Assembly: GCA_942159475.1 (NCBI GenBank)
Contig: OW804102.1
Location: 34,044,873-34,108,872 of the forward strand
Source: Sthenelais limicola
Taxonomy: Eukaryota > Annelida > Polychaeta > Phyllodocida > Sigalionidae
DNA: 64,000 nucleotides
Direction of reading: 5' to 3'
In this document: piece after piece, positions 44,086 to 55,099 of the stretch
Position numbering within the stretch: position 1 is the stretch's first letter
Layout of the letters: the number at the start of each line of letters is the position of its first letter
Notes under the pieces: generated by a model
What the model saw: only the letters and a program-made list of their open reading frames with translations
What the model was told of the DNA's origin: nothing
Database searches by the model: none
Program-made: the position numbers and the translations under genes

Positions 44086-45021
44086 TTAACCATTAAGGAG
44101 TTCTGCTCTCAAGTTATCAAGGATGCGTCCGAATAGGTTTTCTCCAGTGAATGATTTAGACTTTAGCGGGACACGGGCGCCATTTGTAATAAGGACGCCC
44201 CGCACCCAACGCCCAACTCCCCATTTCCTGGAGCTCGTTACCTCAAAAAATCTAGTGTTTTCTGGAGATAACAACTTTTCCTTCAGCTCTTTATTTTTCG
44301 TGAATTTAATCTTCACTATATCTGCCAGTGTTTTTTCTTCGATTTTCTTCCAATCTTCCAGTTGCTGCGGGGTAGCCTGCGCTTCCAGTTTGCCGCCCAG
44401 GGCTTTCGCGTGGGCTGGGCTGTGAGTGCCGCGTATTCTTCGCGCTGCCTCGTGTTGACCCATGAACTCCGCTTTGTCCCACTGGTACGCATGTTCGGCG
44501 GTGGTGAAAGATTTCTGTTTATAGTCGATATTTACTCGATAGAAGTTCGAGTATGGGCTGTGATTTCCGTGGAAACCCACCCCTCCACCTTCCACGGGGA
44601 AAGTGGCGACATCAGATGGCTGGCAACCCTTTGGCAATAGGTGTAAATCTTGCTGAGAGTATGTTTTTTCATTGATTTTGATGTGCCCCAAAATTAAGTC
44701 AGCTTGAACTTTTCTCATGCGTAAAAGTTTGTGACAATCTAAGAGCATCCTGTAGTCTTTATCACTTGGGTCGATAACAAACTTGTTGAACCAAATACCC
44801 GATCCTGTTTTCCTTCTAAGTTCTTTTGATTTATTTAAGACTGCTTTCTTGACCTGTGGACTGGATAATTCAACATAGATCGATCTGGATTTCCCCTTTC
44901 GAGGGATTCCCACCCGGTATGAATCTATAACGTCATCAAGTCTTATCTCTGCAACCGAGTTAAGTAGGTCACTAATGAAATATTTTGTTTTTTCTTTTTT
45001 CTGATCTGGGTTGGTGAGGAT
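44086..45021 (-). CDS. RRM-like segment fused to a NADAR domain (copy B)
   Basis: This frame is open from a stop at 45022 to 44086. The first part has the features of LINE ORF1 RNA-binding segments: DVIDSYRVGIPRKGKSRSIY, then VELSSPQVKKAVLNKSKELR and HKLLRMRK (RRM plus C-terminal domain style). After a short linker comes NADAR: SPYSNFYRVNIDY, TAEHAYQWDKAEF, RGTHSPAHAKALG, FFEVTSSRKWGVGRW and GENLFGRILDNLRAEL. NADAR/YbiA proteins act on ADP-ribose-like N-glycosides; YbiA members work in riboflavin damage control, and others reverse guanine ADP-ribosylation of DNA. The first ATG in this frame lies inside the RRM-like part, so the protein is probably an extension of ORF1 with a +1 shift between 45021 and 44972. 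The function in the element is unknown. Confidence 0.88.
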   Translation of the reverse strand: MLTNPDQKKEKTKYFISDLLNSVAEIRLDDVIDSYRVGIPRKGKSRSIYVELSSPQVKKAVLNKSKELRRKTGSGIWFNKFVIDPSDKDYRMLLDCHKLLRMRKVQADLILGHIKINEKTYSQQDLHLLPKGCQPSDVATFPVEGGGVGFHGNHSPYSNFYRVNIDYKQKSFTTAEHAYQWDKAEFMGQHEAARRIRGTHSPAHAKALGGKLEAQATPQQLEDWKKIEEKTLADIVKIKFTKNKELKEKLLSPENTRFFEVTSSRKWGVGRWVRGVLITNGARVPLKSKSFTGENLFGRILDNLRAELLNG

Positions 45022-46465
45022 CTAGACTCTGAATGTCTGATAATTCCTTCGTGATTTTGTTTAGATTATCGTCCATCGTACCAAGTTCAGTTTTGATTTT
45101 GACCAACTCTTGTTTATTCTCATCTAGTGAAAGGTTTATTTCTTCGATCGAGTGGTTTACCTCCCTTTCCATTTCTTTGATTTTGAAATTATTGGTCCAA
45201 TTTAGTTTTCCCTTGGCCTCACTTTCCTTTACACCACTTTTTGTCTTAGCCTCTTTGAACTTCTTTTTCTTTTTCTTTTTGTTTTTACTCGGTTCATTTC
45301 CTACTCTTCTTTTTCCTGACATTTCACTCACAGGTTCAAAACCGGTCAAGCTATACTCATAAGCTAATTTCTCCAGTTCTTTGATTCTATCCTCCATATT
45401 TCTGTCCTTATCAACGTCTAGCTCCTTGATTTTCCCATCAATATTTTTGGCAGTATCTCCTGGTTGTTTTACAAACCCTCCTCTTTCATTTGCCTCCGCA
45501 GCTATTTTAATTTCATCAATACTCGAACCGACCCTATTCATGAAGAAAAGCCTATCTGACTCAAAAAGTTTAGAACTCTGAACAACCTGTGGGTACGATT
45601 TGTCAATCTCATCGAATCTCCCCTTAAGCTTAGAATATCTTAGCTCATTCCAGCTGTTAGAATTTGTTAGTTTCCGATTCAGATTCTTAACCTTCCTCAC
45701 TGCGGATTCGGTCTCAAATGTCAGTGATATCATCGACGATTTCGTTTGCTCCAGATCAATTTTATCAGTTACTTTTTTAACGATGAGGTTTATCAGATCA
45801 TCGTCGATTACAACTTGTTTATCTAGACTAGCTTTATCGTCCTCTGAAATAGTTTTTAACTCTTCCATGGGTGGCTCTATTTCAAGCTCGTTTTGCTCTC
45901 TATACACGTCGTTGCCTGGGTTTGACAGTAGTTCGCATGGTTGTGACTCCGTTGACTCTGACATGGTTGATGACAGGGCCCCACTGTCACCTACGTCTTC
46001 GTTTATTTGAAGGCTATCCCATTCTATCTGACCATCACTAATTTCAACAACAGTGTTAAGACAATGTAATACTTGCAAGCTATCATTATCTAGTTGATCT
46101 TTCTCATCCTCCTCAATTATTAATGACCCATTTATAACTTTCGTTTGATCATCCTCATTTAGTTCAGTGACCTTCGAGATAGCGGTTATCTCCAACGGTG
46201 CCGTCTTATCTAGGTCAGAACAGCCACTGTCACAGCCCACACTCGAATCCACAACTTTGTTTTGATCTAATTTAAGTAAGTCTGATGTTGGCCCTAGATC
46301 AATAAATTCTTCCTTGAATGCTATCACATCATCTGAAGTATTAAGTACAGTTTCTTGTTTTTGTTGATCAACACTTGATCCATCTCCTACCTTTGGAATT
46401 TGTTCATCTGTCGATAACGAATCGACTTTAACGTCTGACGTCGTCGTCGTGGCGGCGACATCCAT
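44972..46465 (-). CDS. ORF1 N-terminal part of copy B: acidic region, Lys-rich tract, coiled coil
   Basis: 497 residues from the ATG at 46465, chosen for its strong context (CAGCCATGG); an upstream in-frame ATG at 46558 has a weak context and adds a hydrophobic stretch. The N-terminal half is acidic and Ser/Thr-rich. A run of nine mostly lysine residues lies near 394-402, followed by a heptad-patterned helix (about 428-477, EMEREVNHSIEEINLSLDEN and onward) typical of trimerising LINE ORF1 coiled coils. It stops just where an RNA-binding domain should begin; that domain is present in the +1 frame. No homology to a named family beyond the LINE ORF1 layout. Overlapping antisense frames are shadows. 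Confidence 0.75.
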   Translation of the reverse strand: MDVAATTTTSDVKVDSLSTDEQIPKVGDGSSVDQQKQETVLNTSDDVIAFKEEFIDLGPTSDLLKLDQNKVVDSSVGCDSGCSDLDKTAPLEITAISKVTELNEDDQTKVINGSLIIEEDEKDQLDNDSLQVLHCLNTVVEISDGQIEWDSLQINEDVGDSGALSSTMSESTESQPCELLSNPGNDVYREQNELEIEPPMEELKTISEDDKASLDKQVVIDDDLINLIVKKVTDKIDLEQTKSSMISLTFETESAVRKVKNLNRKLTNSNSWNELRYSKLKGRFDEIDKSYPQVVQSSKLFESDRLFFMNRVGSSIDEIKIAAEANERGGFVKQPGDTAKNIDGKIKELDVDKDRNMEDRIKELEKLAYEYSLTGFEPVSEMSGKRRVGNEPSKNKKKKKKKFKEAKTKSGVKESEAKGKLNWTNNFKIKEMEREVNHSIEEINLSLDENKQELVKIKTELGTMDDNLNKITKELSDIQSLDPHQPRSEKRKNKIFH

Positions 46466-46600
46466 GGCTGATGAGAAGCAGATTTTTATCTCATCAAATA
46501 TCACCAGAATAGAAAATATTATTCTAATGGCGAATGCACCTATGTGATCCCAGATCATTGACGGAGTGAATTGATGTTTTTTGCTCCTTAGATCCACTTC

Positions 46601-47444
46601 TATCCTAGGCTATAACCCCTAAAGGTATCTCTCAGCGCTTAGCAAGTTTTGACCATTTCAGGTTTCCCGCGCATTATAGTATTGCCTATCAATTTAGTTA
46701 GTGAAAATGGAGAAGATTAAATTGGGACACGTTATTTCTTACATTCTTGTATCGATTCTTCAGCTTCAGTTACCACAAATTCAGTTTTAAACCCAGAACA
46801 TCTCAACATGAAATAAAGGCTCGCCTAACTTAATTCTCCAAGATTCCGTGCAGTTACAAAAAGACAAATCTCAATTCAAATTTGGATTGATAAAGATTGT
46901 AGGCGGTTTCGCCCTGGCTGGCTTGAAACACTGTCCCCTTCACTGTTCATGGCTTCTCCCTTGAGGGACTATTTCCTTGGCGACTGGCGTAGGGATTGTG
47001 TAGGACGTGTTATCAGATGGGACTACTTGTGACAAGTGAATGGTCTGGAATACAGATAAGGGGACGGTGCTGTTGCAGTAAAGACAGACTGTGCCACTTG
47101 TCATTTTCACTCAATATCGCCCATCTTTTTTTGCTGAGTCACTGAGGCATGCAAGTAACGACATGACAGTGGTGAAGTTGACATGCTGTATGGAAACTGG
47201 CAGAAGAAGCCTTCTAATTAAGCTGGCATATTTGGAATTAATTAGCTCCTATTATTTCTGACTCCCTTACAGTATTTGCTACTCCTTACATTCATGAAAA
47301 ATAATGGTTTACTCTTTAAGTTATCTAAGTTTTAAAGACCAACATTTAACATTCCTCGCATTAACCTCCACACTATTTCATCTAAATTACAAATACTTGC
47401 TTTGATATTGATAAACAGGTGCACAATTTTCAAGATCTTCCCTC
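46601..47444. other. Non-coding stretch beyond the 5' end of copy B
   Basis: May include the element's 5' UTR/promoter (46600-46720, with TTTCCCGCGCATTATAG), but no border or initiator is identified. No gene seen. Confidence 0.3.
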
Positions 47445-47571
47445 CTATGCTTGCTTTCCTTGCTAAGCAGCTGGCGATAATTTTAGCGAAGGAATTCGCT
47501 ACACAGACAAAGCTAATTTCCACTCCTATAGTAGGAATTTTAAGTCAGGATTGTTTATGCAACAGGTCTTA
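47445..47571 (+). mobile_element. MITE family 4, copy 2 (partial)
   Basis: Contains TTCCTTGCTAAGCAGCTGGC, GAAGGAATTCGCTACACAGA and the right end TTTAAGTCAGGATTGTTTAT followed by GCAACAGG. The left terminal arm with GGGCCCGTTGCAT is missing. Confidence 0.6.
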
Positions 47572-48737
47572 CTAGCACCCTAAAAAAGTCACATAATAAT
47601 ATGAACGTCATGATCTATATTATAATGTCAACATGCACATTCCCATATCATCAGAAAATGTATTACAGAAGATAAACCTACCAAAAACTTGCCAAAAATG
47701 AAAGTGTAAGACCCTCGAGGGTTTATGGCTACTGCACATTATTTTACCCTGCCATCAATAGTATCACACTATGTATTCCGGACACGATGTGGGCAGGTGG
47801 AGGAGTGTCAGGACGGTATAGAACCCCCATTGATTCTCTCCTCACACACTTATACCACCCTGTATAGCACTGACAGGCACGTCCAGCTGTCTGTCACACC
47901 ATAGACCACCCAGCCCGACCTTGCTTTGGTCAAATCCCAGGCTGAGGTCCCCAATCATAGTGTCACTCATCGGCTACTAGACCTATGGCAGGGAACTAAC
48001 CCCCCGGAGATTAAGTGTCTCATCAAAATAATTTGCCACTTCACAAAAGTCATAACTCTCTTGGAATATATCCTCTTGAGCCATCCAAGCTTTAGTACTC
48101 ACATACTAATCTTAGTAATAATAAGTCTTTTATTTCGTAGATACATAGATAAGATGTCGGAGGTATTTCTTTAGAACTGAATCCGCGTATTCCAGAACAT
48201 ACCTGCACATGATAGGCCATTTGTGAACAGGTTTGCGAACTTGGAAATAATAGTGTGTTTGGTTGGAGTTTATTTTGTAAGTAAAATCCTGGCAAGGCTT
48301 CTAGAGGAGAAACAATGTTCTCGCGTAGTGCAGAAATAGCCATTATTCTTTATTTCAAGACAGAATAAATATCACTTGTAAAAATAAAAATAAAAATAAA
48401 ATAAAAAAATGTGACACCATGATACCCCAAACAAAAAAAAGTTAAAATCAGGTTTGTATTCACACTAGAGCAAGACACTATGTGTCCCAGTATTCAACTA
48501 CTAGCACCGAGTTCCATTCACTATTGTTACAACTAGGTTTTGCGTTCTGAATCGCCATAAGATATTTAAAATTTGATTTGTTATAGTCTGTGTGTGATAA
48601 CGATTCAGTTATTACTCCCCTCCTGTTGCACCTCTCATTCAGCATGGGCATATAATAACACCTTGTATACCACATACATCAGTCAATACTCCTAGTCAAC
48701 CACCACCTTCAACACCAGCCCCAGATGGGTCCAACTA
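47572..48737. other. Non-coding stretch
   Basis: An (AAAAT)n tract at about 48378-48408 follows GAATAAATATCACTTG, looking like a plus-strand retroposon tail. CATACCTGCACATG at 48197-48210 gives a second, weaker acceptor-donor juxtaposition on the minus strand. No gene called. Confidence 0.3.
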
Positions 48738-48951
48738 GGGCCCGTTGCATAACAAATCCTTTTTTAATTTGTTCAGGGCTACTTTAGCTTCTTTTTCTTG
48801 CTAAGCAGCTGGTAAGGAAGCTTCAAGGAAGGGCTTTGCTTTACAGACAATGCCTTATTGTCATATGTACAGCAGGAATTTCATACCTAAGCGAAGAAAA
48901 ACATCTTAGCAAGGAACATCTTAGGTAAGCATCTCTTATGCAACAGACCGC
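48738..48951 (+). mobile_element. MITE family 4, copy 3
   Basis: Left end GGGCCCGTTGCATAACAAAT then CC; right end TAAGCATCTCTTATGCAACA then GACC, imperfectly inverted. Interior contains TTCTTGCTAAGCAGCTGGTA, CTTTACAGACAATG and TAGCAAGGAACATCTTAGG. Best-defined copy of this family. Confidence 0.7.
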
Positions 48952-50014
48952 TGCCTCTCTCAAAGGCAGAAATCACTACTATGGGGCCGGACGCTGTATG
49001 CCATACTTATAAGGCTATTGCCAATTGATCGGCTCTGTTGGAACAGCATACTGATGTATACATACACAGATGTGCACTCTAGGGTAGCCATATGCGAAGC
49101 CACATAATGGTTGCCAACGTCCAAATCCCAAAATGTGTCCCTTGAAGCAAATAGTGGATATGTATTGATGTATCACAAGTTTTTAAGTCATTTTGCAGAT
49201 ATAATTTGATGTATGCATACATGTATGCTTTTGTAGATTTAGTTTACAATGTCAAGTTATATTTATATTGGATCAAATATTGCTTGGGGAACTTTTTTTA
49301 TATATTTCATTTAAGGCCAGTAGAGTTGAGGTAGAACGTTTTTACTTAAGAATCACTGCACGAAGTGGCCCACTGACTGGATGCATATTGCAGCGTCATA
49401 CCCTGTTCATAAAGTTTGAGATGTCAAAACAGGGACTTTATGGCCTGGTATTTCTTGCCGTTCTCAATTTCAAGTTAATCAATCGCGATATGGGACTGGG
49501 CTTGAGTTACCAGGCTCCCTGTTCTTTTGTCAGATGGCCTTCAGACTTTTTCTGACTTTCAGTATTCATTGCCCTTTTCTGACATTACCTGAATGCCTTA
49601 AGTGCACAAGACTAATCTTTTTCTTTCCCGTGTATTAGCATATTTGTGTAGTCTTTAGTAACGAAGCTTATAAGCTTATTTGTTACAGAATACGTAAAGT
49701 AACATCATTTATTATTCCCTCATCTGGGTTCAGATATTAGACCCCAGTGTAAGAGAAGATACATATATAATCACAGATATACATCCCTTTCATTGACTAA
49801 AAGGGTATTAGACCAGGCTAACGGTTGCATACGAAACAGTTAAGTAGAAGAGGGGCAGAGGGAGGCAGAAGGCGGGAGGAGGAGCATCCTCTCAGTTGTA
49901 TTTCCTGTATTAACTATGCATGGATACTTCAGGTAATTGAAGGAGATCGGGTAATATATATCCCAGCTTTAGTTTGTAGCATTATGGCCTCTATGGATGC
50001 TCCGTTAAACATAT
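48952..50014. other. Non-coding stretch
   Basis: No gene or repeat recognised; the open frame at 49268-49555 shows no domain. Confidence 0.3.
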
Positions 50015-50190
50015 GGGCCAGTTGCATAAGAAATCCTTGCTTAAAAAATATAAGCTAATTTTTCAGTACCGTACTTAAGTGTGGAATTCCTCCCGAAGGA
50101 ATGATATTTAATATTGTATGCATAGGAAAGTCCTTAAAATTATATTACCAGCTGCTTAGCAAGGATAACTAAGGAAGGAAAAAATGTGGT
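50015..50190. mobile_element. MITE family 4, copy 4 (degenerate)
   Basis: GGGCCAGTTGCATAAGAAAT then CCTTGC at the left. ACCAGCTGCTTAGCAAGGAT lies on the opposite strand relative to copy 3. The right terminal arm is not identifiable. Confidence 0.5.
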
Positions 50191-53100
50191 CAAACAGATT
50201 AAAAGTCTTAAGAGTCTGTTCCAATTGAGTGGATTCATTACTGACATAGTAACTACAAAGTGTCCCTTCAATTCTAATATCTGTAGATTTAAAACGTAAC
50301 CCTTTCATAGACACTCTTACGACAGTTCTTAATCAACATAACAAAACAGGTACAGCTTTCGTAACCTTCGAGTTCGTCATCAGCACAATTCGCCACACTT
50401 CAATTACAACTTCCCAATTCCATTTTACACTTGAAAACAACGTTACCTCAACCTTCAAATTCCTTTTTCACACAGTTCCCTAGCAAACTTCCTGGCCCCC
50501 CATGTGCAATATCCCCTTGCCTTGGGGCTGCAAGTAGTACGGCACCCCGGGCCTACCATTACTCGTTATCTTCACTGCTGCACCAGTGTGTATAAATCGA
50601 GTCACTCAGGATGTGGAGTCATCATTAAGCAGGATTTGCACCTTCCTTAGAGAGCCACTGGAGGACGCTGAGGACGCTGGAGGAGACATCCACAAGAGAT
50701 TGGTTCCTTGAACTTTTTTGTACAAAGGCAGTTGTTTTGGAACCAGTGCTGTGTGTACCATGTTTGTAGATGTAAGCTTACTGTCCACCCAAGTTTTCAT
50801 AGGTATGCAATACTAATAGTTCATACACTATTCTATCAGGCTGTTGTTTGTTCAGCATTCACAGCTATTCTTCTCCTTGGCCCAGGGTGGTATACTACGA
50901 CCTATTGCTATATGTGGTATGACCTAAGATGCAACGTTCACCAAATAAATGATGTTCTATTAAAATGAAGCCAGGCCGTCGGCACCATAGGCTTTGCACT
51001 GTCAGAAACAATGCCCAATTACTCAACAACTGGCAGCAATTACATGGAGAACTTTTGGCATATTATAATACAGGGTATTAGCAATTGAAATAAGTCGACA
51101 AAAAGTAGTGCCCACAATCCGGAACGAAAATCATTCTTTTGGGGTACAGCTGATGGCCTAGTAGGTTAGAAATTAGAATCTTCTCAGGAAAGAACTGACA
51201 GTCTGTTCAGTCTCTTCATTGTTTTCTTTAGAAAATATTTGATGCATAGAAAAGTGGACTGTTCCAATCTGAGTTCTTTGATATAACAGTTTGGATGGAC
51301 TTGATATGCTTCACCTTCCCGTCCTCTGCTAAACTTTTAGGTATCCTTTCTATCAGAGAGAGACATGCCATGCCTCCTAATAAAGCCCCTCCAGCCTAAT
51401 TGTCCCCCTGCCTCCGTAGTCCAGCTTCAAGCCCTGCTTCCCCTGCTCCTCCTCCTAATGTCTATTTTTAAATAGCTTTCAGATTGGGCTCACGGACTGA
51501 ATGACGATCAGGCCCGAGGAGACTATTTCTGAACTTAATAAGTTGCTTTTGTCAGCAAAAGAAGCTCTTGGAGGGCTTCATAGACTTAAAACGTTCAGAC
51601 CCTACTCGCTCTGTCGGAGTAAATCTATCAGATAGTTAAACGATCTTGGACTTGGTTTGTGTTTTACATATTGTTTAAAAAAGGGCGAAAAGGTTCCAAA
51701 TAGGTCAGAAAGGGTTTATTTTTAAATCAAAGATTACAATGTGTTTTAAGAAAATACTTCAAACTGATGTATAATCTTCACCTGTATACTTGACAATTGA
51801 TCATTAAGTTTATCAATAGTTACTGCTATTAATTCTAATATTGCAGGGTAAGAAACGTACTCATGTATCCCTAATAGTATGCTTATCGTAGGAAAATTTC
51901 ATGAATATTTTTACTAGTTGTGAAGAATGCATGATTTTATATTGTCTTTCTCTAACTTGATTTTGAATTGTCCTTGAAAAAGGGACCTAGACGTGCCGAC
52001 AGGATCTATACATATACGAATTCAATGTAAATCACTTATTATTAATGACATACTCTGTTCGTTGGCCAAATCCTGCTTTGAAATATTGCACCTGAACCTA
52101 TATATTGCTATGTAAATGTCCTCAATTGATTATAATATAGTTTCATCGTACATTGTGCAGGGTTTCTTTATAACTCAACTGTCATTTCAAACAACACATT
52201 TATATTCAGTCTTTCTAATTACAGCAGATCAGAAACTTCTTTATCAGTCCTTTGTCACCTCCAAGCCTCACCCCCTTTATCACCCACCTAGTCCCACTGT
52301 ATCCCCCATCTCCCTATACTCCCCAAGTGTAAAGCTATGTAGCACCGACCAGCGTCTCAAGAGGTGTCAGGCCCCCTAGACTGGGTGACAACTAAGTCCT
52401 GCTGGCGACAGGGGCTGGGGCATGTCCTGCCCTCCACCCAGACATGTCTAATCCTCCTCCTCCTCCTGCTACTGCCTCTACTGTCTGACGCTTCTCCACC
52501 AGTTTCTTAACTAGGCAACTTTGGTGGTAAGTTATATAGTAAGGGGTGTGTGGGGGGGGGGTGAGGGGGGGGGGGGGGAGGACGAGGGTTATTATGGTAG
52601 ACGCCACCAGCTTCTATGGGTATTTATGATGGTATGATTACATTAAAATGAATTCTTTATACCAGATAAAATCCCCAATACCCTAATGTTTGTAATGTTT
52701 ATTGTAACACATATTTTCATATTATATTTATACTGGTTGCAACATTGACGAGAGGTCGGAGGAATAGCTAATTATGAAAGTCAAGCAACACATGAAAATC
52801 TTCGTCTTATGTGGATATGTGTATTTTCTATATTGATTGACCTGAAATACAACCTTATTAAGTATTGGAAGCACTGCGCTACCCTAGCCACATCTGGAAT
52901 CTGACTGATGGCCCCGATAACCCCCATCAGTTCCCCTAGATCTGCACCCCCCACCCCCACCCCATCAGTTCCTCTGTGGCAGTGCAGGACACGTCTGAGG
53001 GCTAACAATTTGGCCTGTGCTGGCGGGGTGGTGTGGAGGGCTTGTAACTTGGCCTCAGCCCCTGACTGTTAGACATGCTCTGAATCCAATACTAGCATGA

Positions 53101-53220
53101 GAGACAAGCCTGACCATGTATGTTAGTACATAGGCTCAGACTTGTACAGGATGACTTCACCCCGCACATAGTACGATTTCTAGGAAAGAATAGTAGTTTA
53201 ACAGGTACCTTCATTGAAGG
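50191..53220. other. Non-coding stretch with possible regulatory block
   Basis: 51340-51570 contains a MEF2-like CTATTTTTAAATAG (51462-51475) in GC-richer sequence and may be an enhancer. Poly-G tracts occur at 52549-52581. Short opposed frames at 50606-50968, 52116-52607 and 52781-53008 lack support. Confidence 0.25.
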
Positions 53221-53393
53221 TGAGTGAGTGAGTGAGATTGGTTGCTTTACGCCCTTATCAACACATTTAAGCTTCTATCAAGGGTGGGAGAGCTGAGAGG
53301 GAGGCAGTTTATGATCATACCCAGGAAATAGAGATAGAGAAGAAGGGAGACAGAGACAGAGAAAAGAGACAGAAAGGCACTTTATGGTCTTAC
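53221..53393 (+). repeat. SINE-like repeat (TTGGTTGCTTTACGCCC family), copy 4
   Basis: GTGAGTGAGTGAGATTGGTT leads into GCTTTACGCCCTTATCAACA, then GGGTGGGAGAGCTGAGAGGG, AGGCAGTTTATGATCATACC, CAGGAAATAGAGATAGAGAA and CACTTTATGG. A clean copy that defines where the insertion in copy 3 lies. Confidence 0.78.
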
Positions 53394-54985
53394 CCAAAAC
53401 CCCAACTTGTGCATCCCATTAATTAACTAAAACCCATATTGTTACGTATTTTCTTGATGATACCAATAACAGCAGCTGGATATTATTAACAGTCTATGAG
53501 TCAAAGTTAATAGTCTTAATCTGGAACAGGTTGGACAGATGTTCCTATTTCAAAGGTAGAGGACTTCACTTTATTCGTGAAAGAGATCGAGGTGAACATG
53601 GAAACCTCTGACTGTACGGTTATCATTGCATTATTACGAGACAATAAAGCTCATAAAAAAATATATTACAGTCAAACTATAAATTGTAGGAGCTATGAGC
53701 AATCTTGGGTTGGTGAGACATATAATTATATAAGGCCAAACAAAAATAGGCGTGTTTCCGATTTACCCTCCCCCCCCCCTACCTGGAAAACCCTTCCCTT
53801 ATCTAAAAATAAGTTTGACCATGCCTGATGTCTTTGATAAACGCGGGAAAACAGGTTTTTCTAACCAGGAACTGTCATAAAGCACATTCCCCTTGTTTAA
53901 GACTACAATTTTTGTTCTGTTCCTGGAAGGTGGTATCCTAAAAAGATGTTACTATCCCTGTACCTAGTTTTCAGCCAAATAAATCGGAAACACATCTTAT
54001 TCCTTTTGGCCTCAGGCAGTTCTGGTAGCTCAGATAGTAGGACACCCTATCCATGTGTAAAGGGCGGTTGTCTTACCAAAGACTTTCCAAGTCGCCCACT
54101 CATTCTGAGGTAAATCAAAAAGATAGTGCATGACAGTCCTAATTTCGCAGAAAATCAATTTCATTTCCCATCTCGTGATTCCTTATCTTATTTTTGCGAC
54201 AGCACTTTGACTAACAATTCAACTGGTTACAATTTTGCATTAGGTTTTTCTGATTGAGGAAGGTCATTGTAATTTCACATTAATTAATAAGTAAATGAAA
54301 TACGCCATATGGCATACCACATGGGCGACTGAGTACGGTGGATTAACAGGAACGGCAGGTGTTTTGTGGAACGTGAAGACATTTTTTTGTTTTTGTTTTT
54401 ACAAATTTATTTATTCAGGAGGTTAACAAAATTACAGCAATCTCACCCTTAGGTGGTTTTCGTTGTACCCTGAAAATATGGACATGTTTAAAAAATACAT
54501 AGAGGTGTGTGGAGTGAAGAAGATTAATAATCCGACTACTGTATTACAATTATAAACATATTGTTACAAGCAATCAAGTTGACAATGAAGATAATAATGA
54601 GAAACAAGGGTCAGCAGCCCACCAAGAAATTGTCTCAATTGTCTCAAAAGTCTGATTTGTTTCAAACACCATAAGAGAATATGAAGGAAAACAATCACAA
54701 CTTATAAATTATGTCAGAAATAAAATGTATTATGACCTTGAATGATAGGGAGGACGTTGTGATATTTTATAATTATTTCCATTGATAACGCCCACTGTAA
54801 AAGTGGCATGATAGTTTAGTTTGTGTAACCGAACCCCTTATTGTTCGAGTCTGAATGGTTCGTGAGTGTCCTGTCATCTGGTTAAGAGTGTGTGTAATTT
54901 GCAAAAGTTATATTTCTTTTATTATTAGACCTCTCAGACAACCTTTTCAATCTCAGAGGATCACACCTTTTTTGTTTATACTTGT
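53394..54985. other. Non-coding stretch with a retroposon-like tail
   Basis: TTTTTTTGTTTTTGTTTTTA at 54384 runs into CAAATTTATTTATTCAGGAG, i.e. a minus-strand AATAAA signal followed by an (AAAAAC)n-type tail, so a truncated retroelement probably extends from here toward about 54500. No gene seen. Confidence 0.3.
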
Positions 54986-55099
54986 AAAGGTTCTTGTCCA
55001 TTGAGCCGATTCTCATGCGATTATCACGGAACTTAGTGGTAAAGAGTCCTCTGCAGCGCAAAATCGCATGAGAATCGGTTTAGGGAACTAGGCCCTTTA
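54986..55099. mobile_element. MITE family 3, copy 3
   Basis: AAAGGTTCTTGTCCATTGAG then CCGATTCTCATGCGATT at the left and AATCGCATGAGAATCGGTTT then AGGGAACTAGGCCCTTT at the right. The central CCTCTGCAGCGC is inverted relative to the copy at 9531. TA borders both ends. Confidence 0.85.

Larger units (their letters stand above)
38731..46600 (-). mobile_element. NADAR-bearing non-LTR retrotransposon, copy B (near full length)
   Basis: About 7.9 kb on the minus strand. Transcript order: coiled-coil ORF1 (46465-44972), RRM-like plus NADAR (45021-44086, +1 frame), SGNH hydrolase (44018-43293), spacer with hairpins (43292-42362), endonuclease-RT (42361-39461) and 3' UTR ending GAATAAAAATACGATATATA at 38731. 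There is no RNase H or LTR, which with the APE endonuclease and RT style suggests the CR1/Jockey group. The (AT)n end is shared with copy A, so it belongs to the element. The 5' border is not defined: no target duplication was found and I place it just beyond the ORF1 region. If the ORF1 shift is real biology or an assembly error, this copy could be competent. Confidence 0.9.

Noticed and set aside
44981..45001. A -1 programmed frameshift site (A AAA AAC) at the end of ORF1
   Set aside because: The RRM-NADAR frame is +1 relative to ORF1, so a -1 slip would not reach it.
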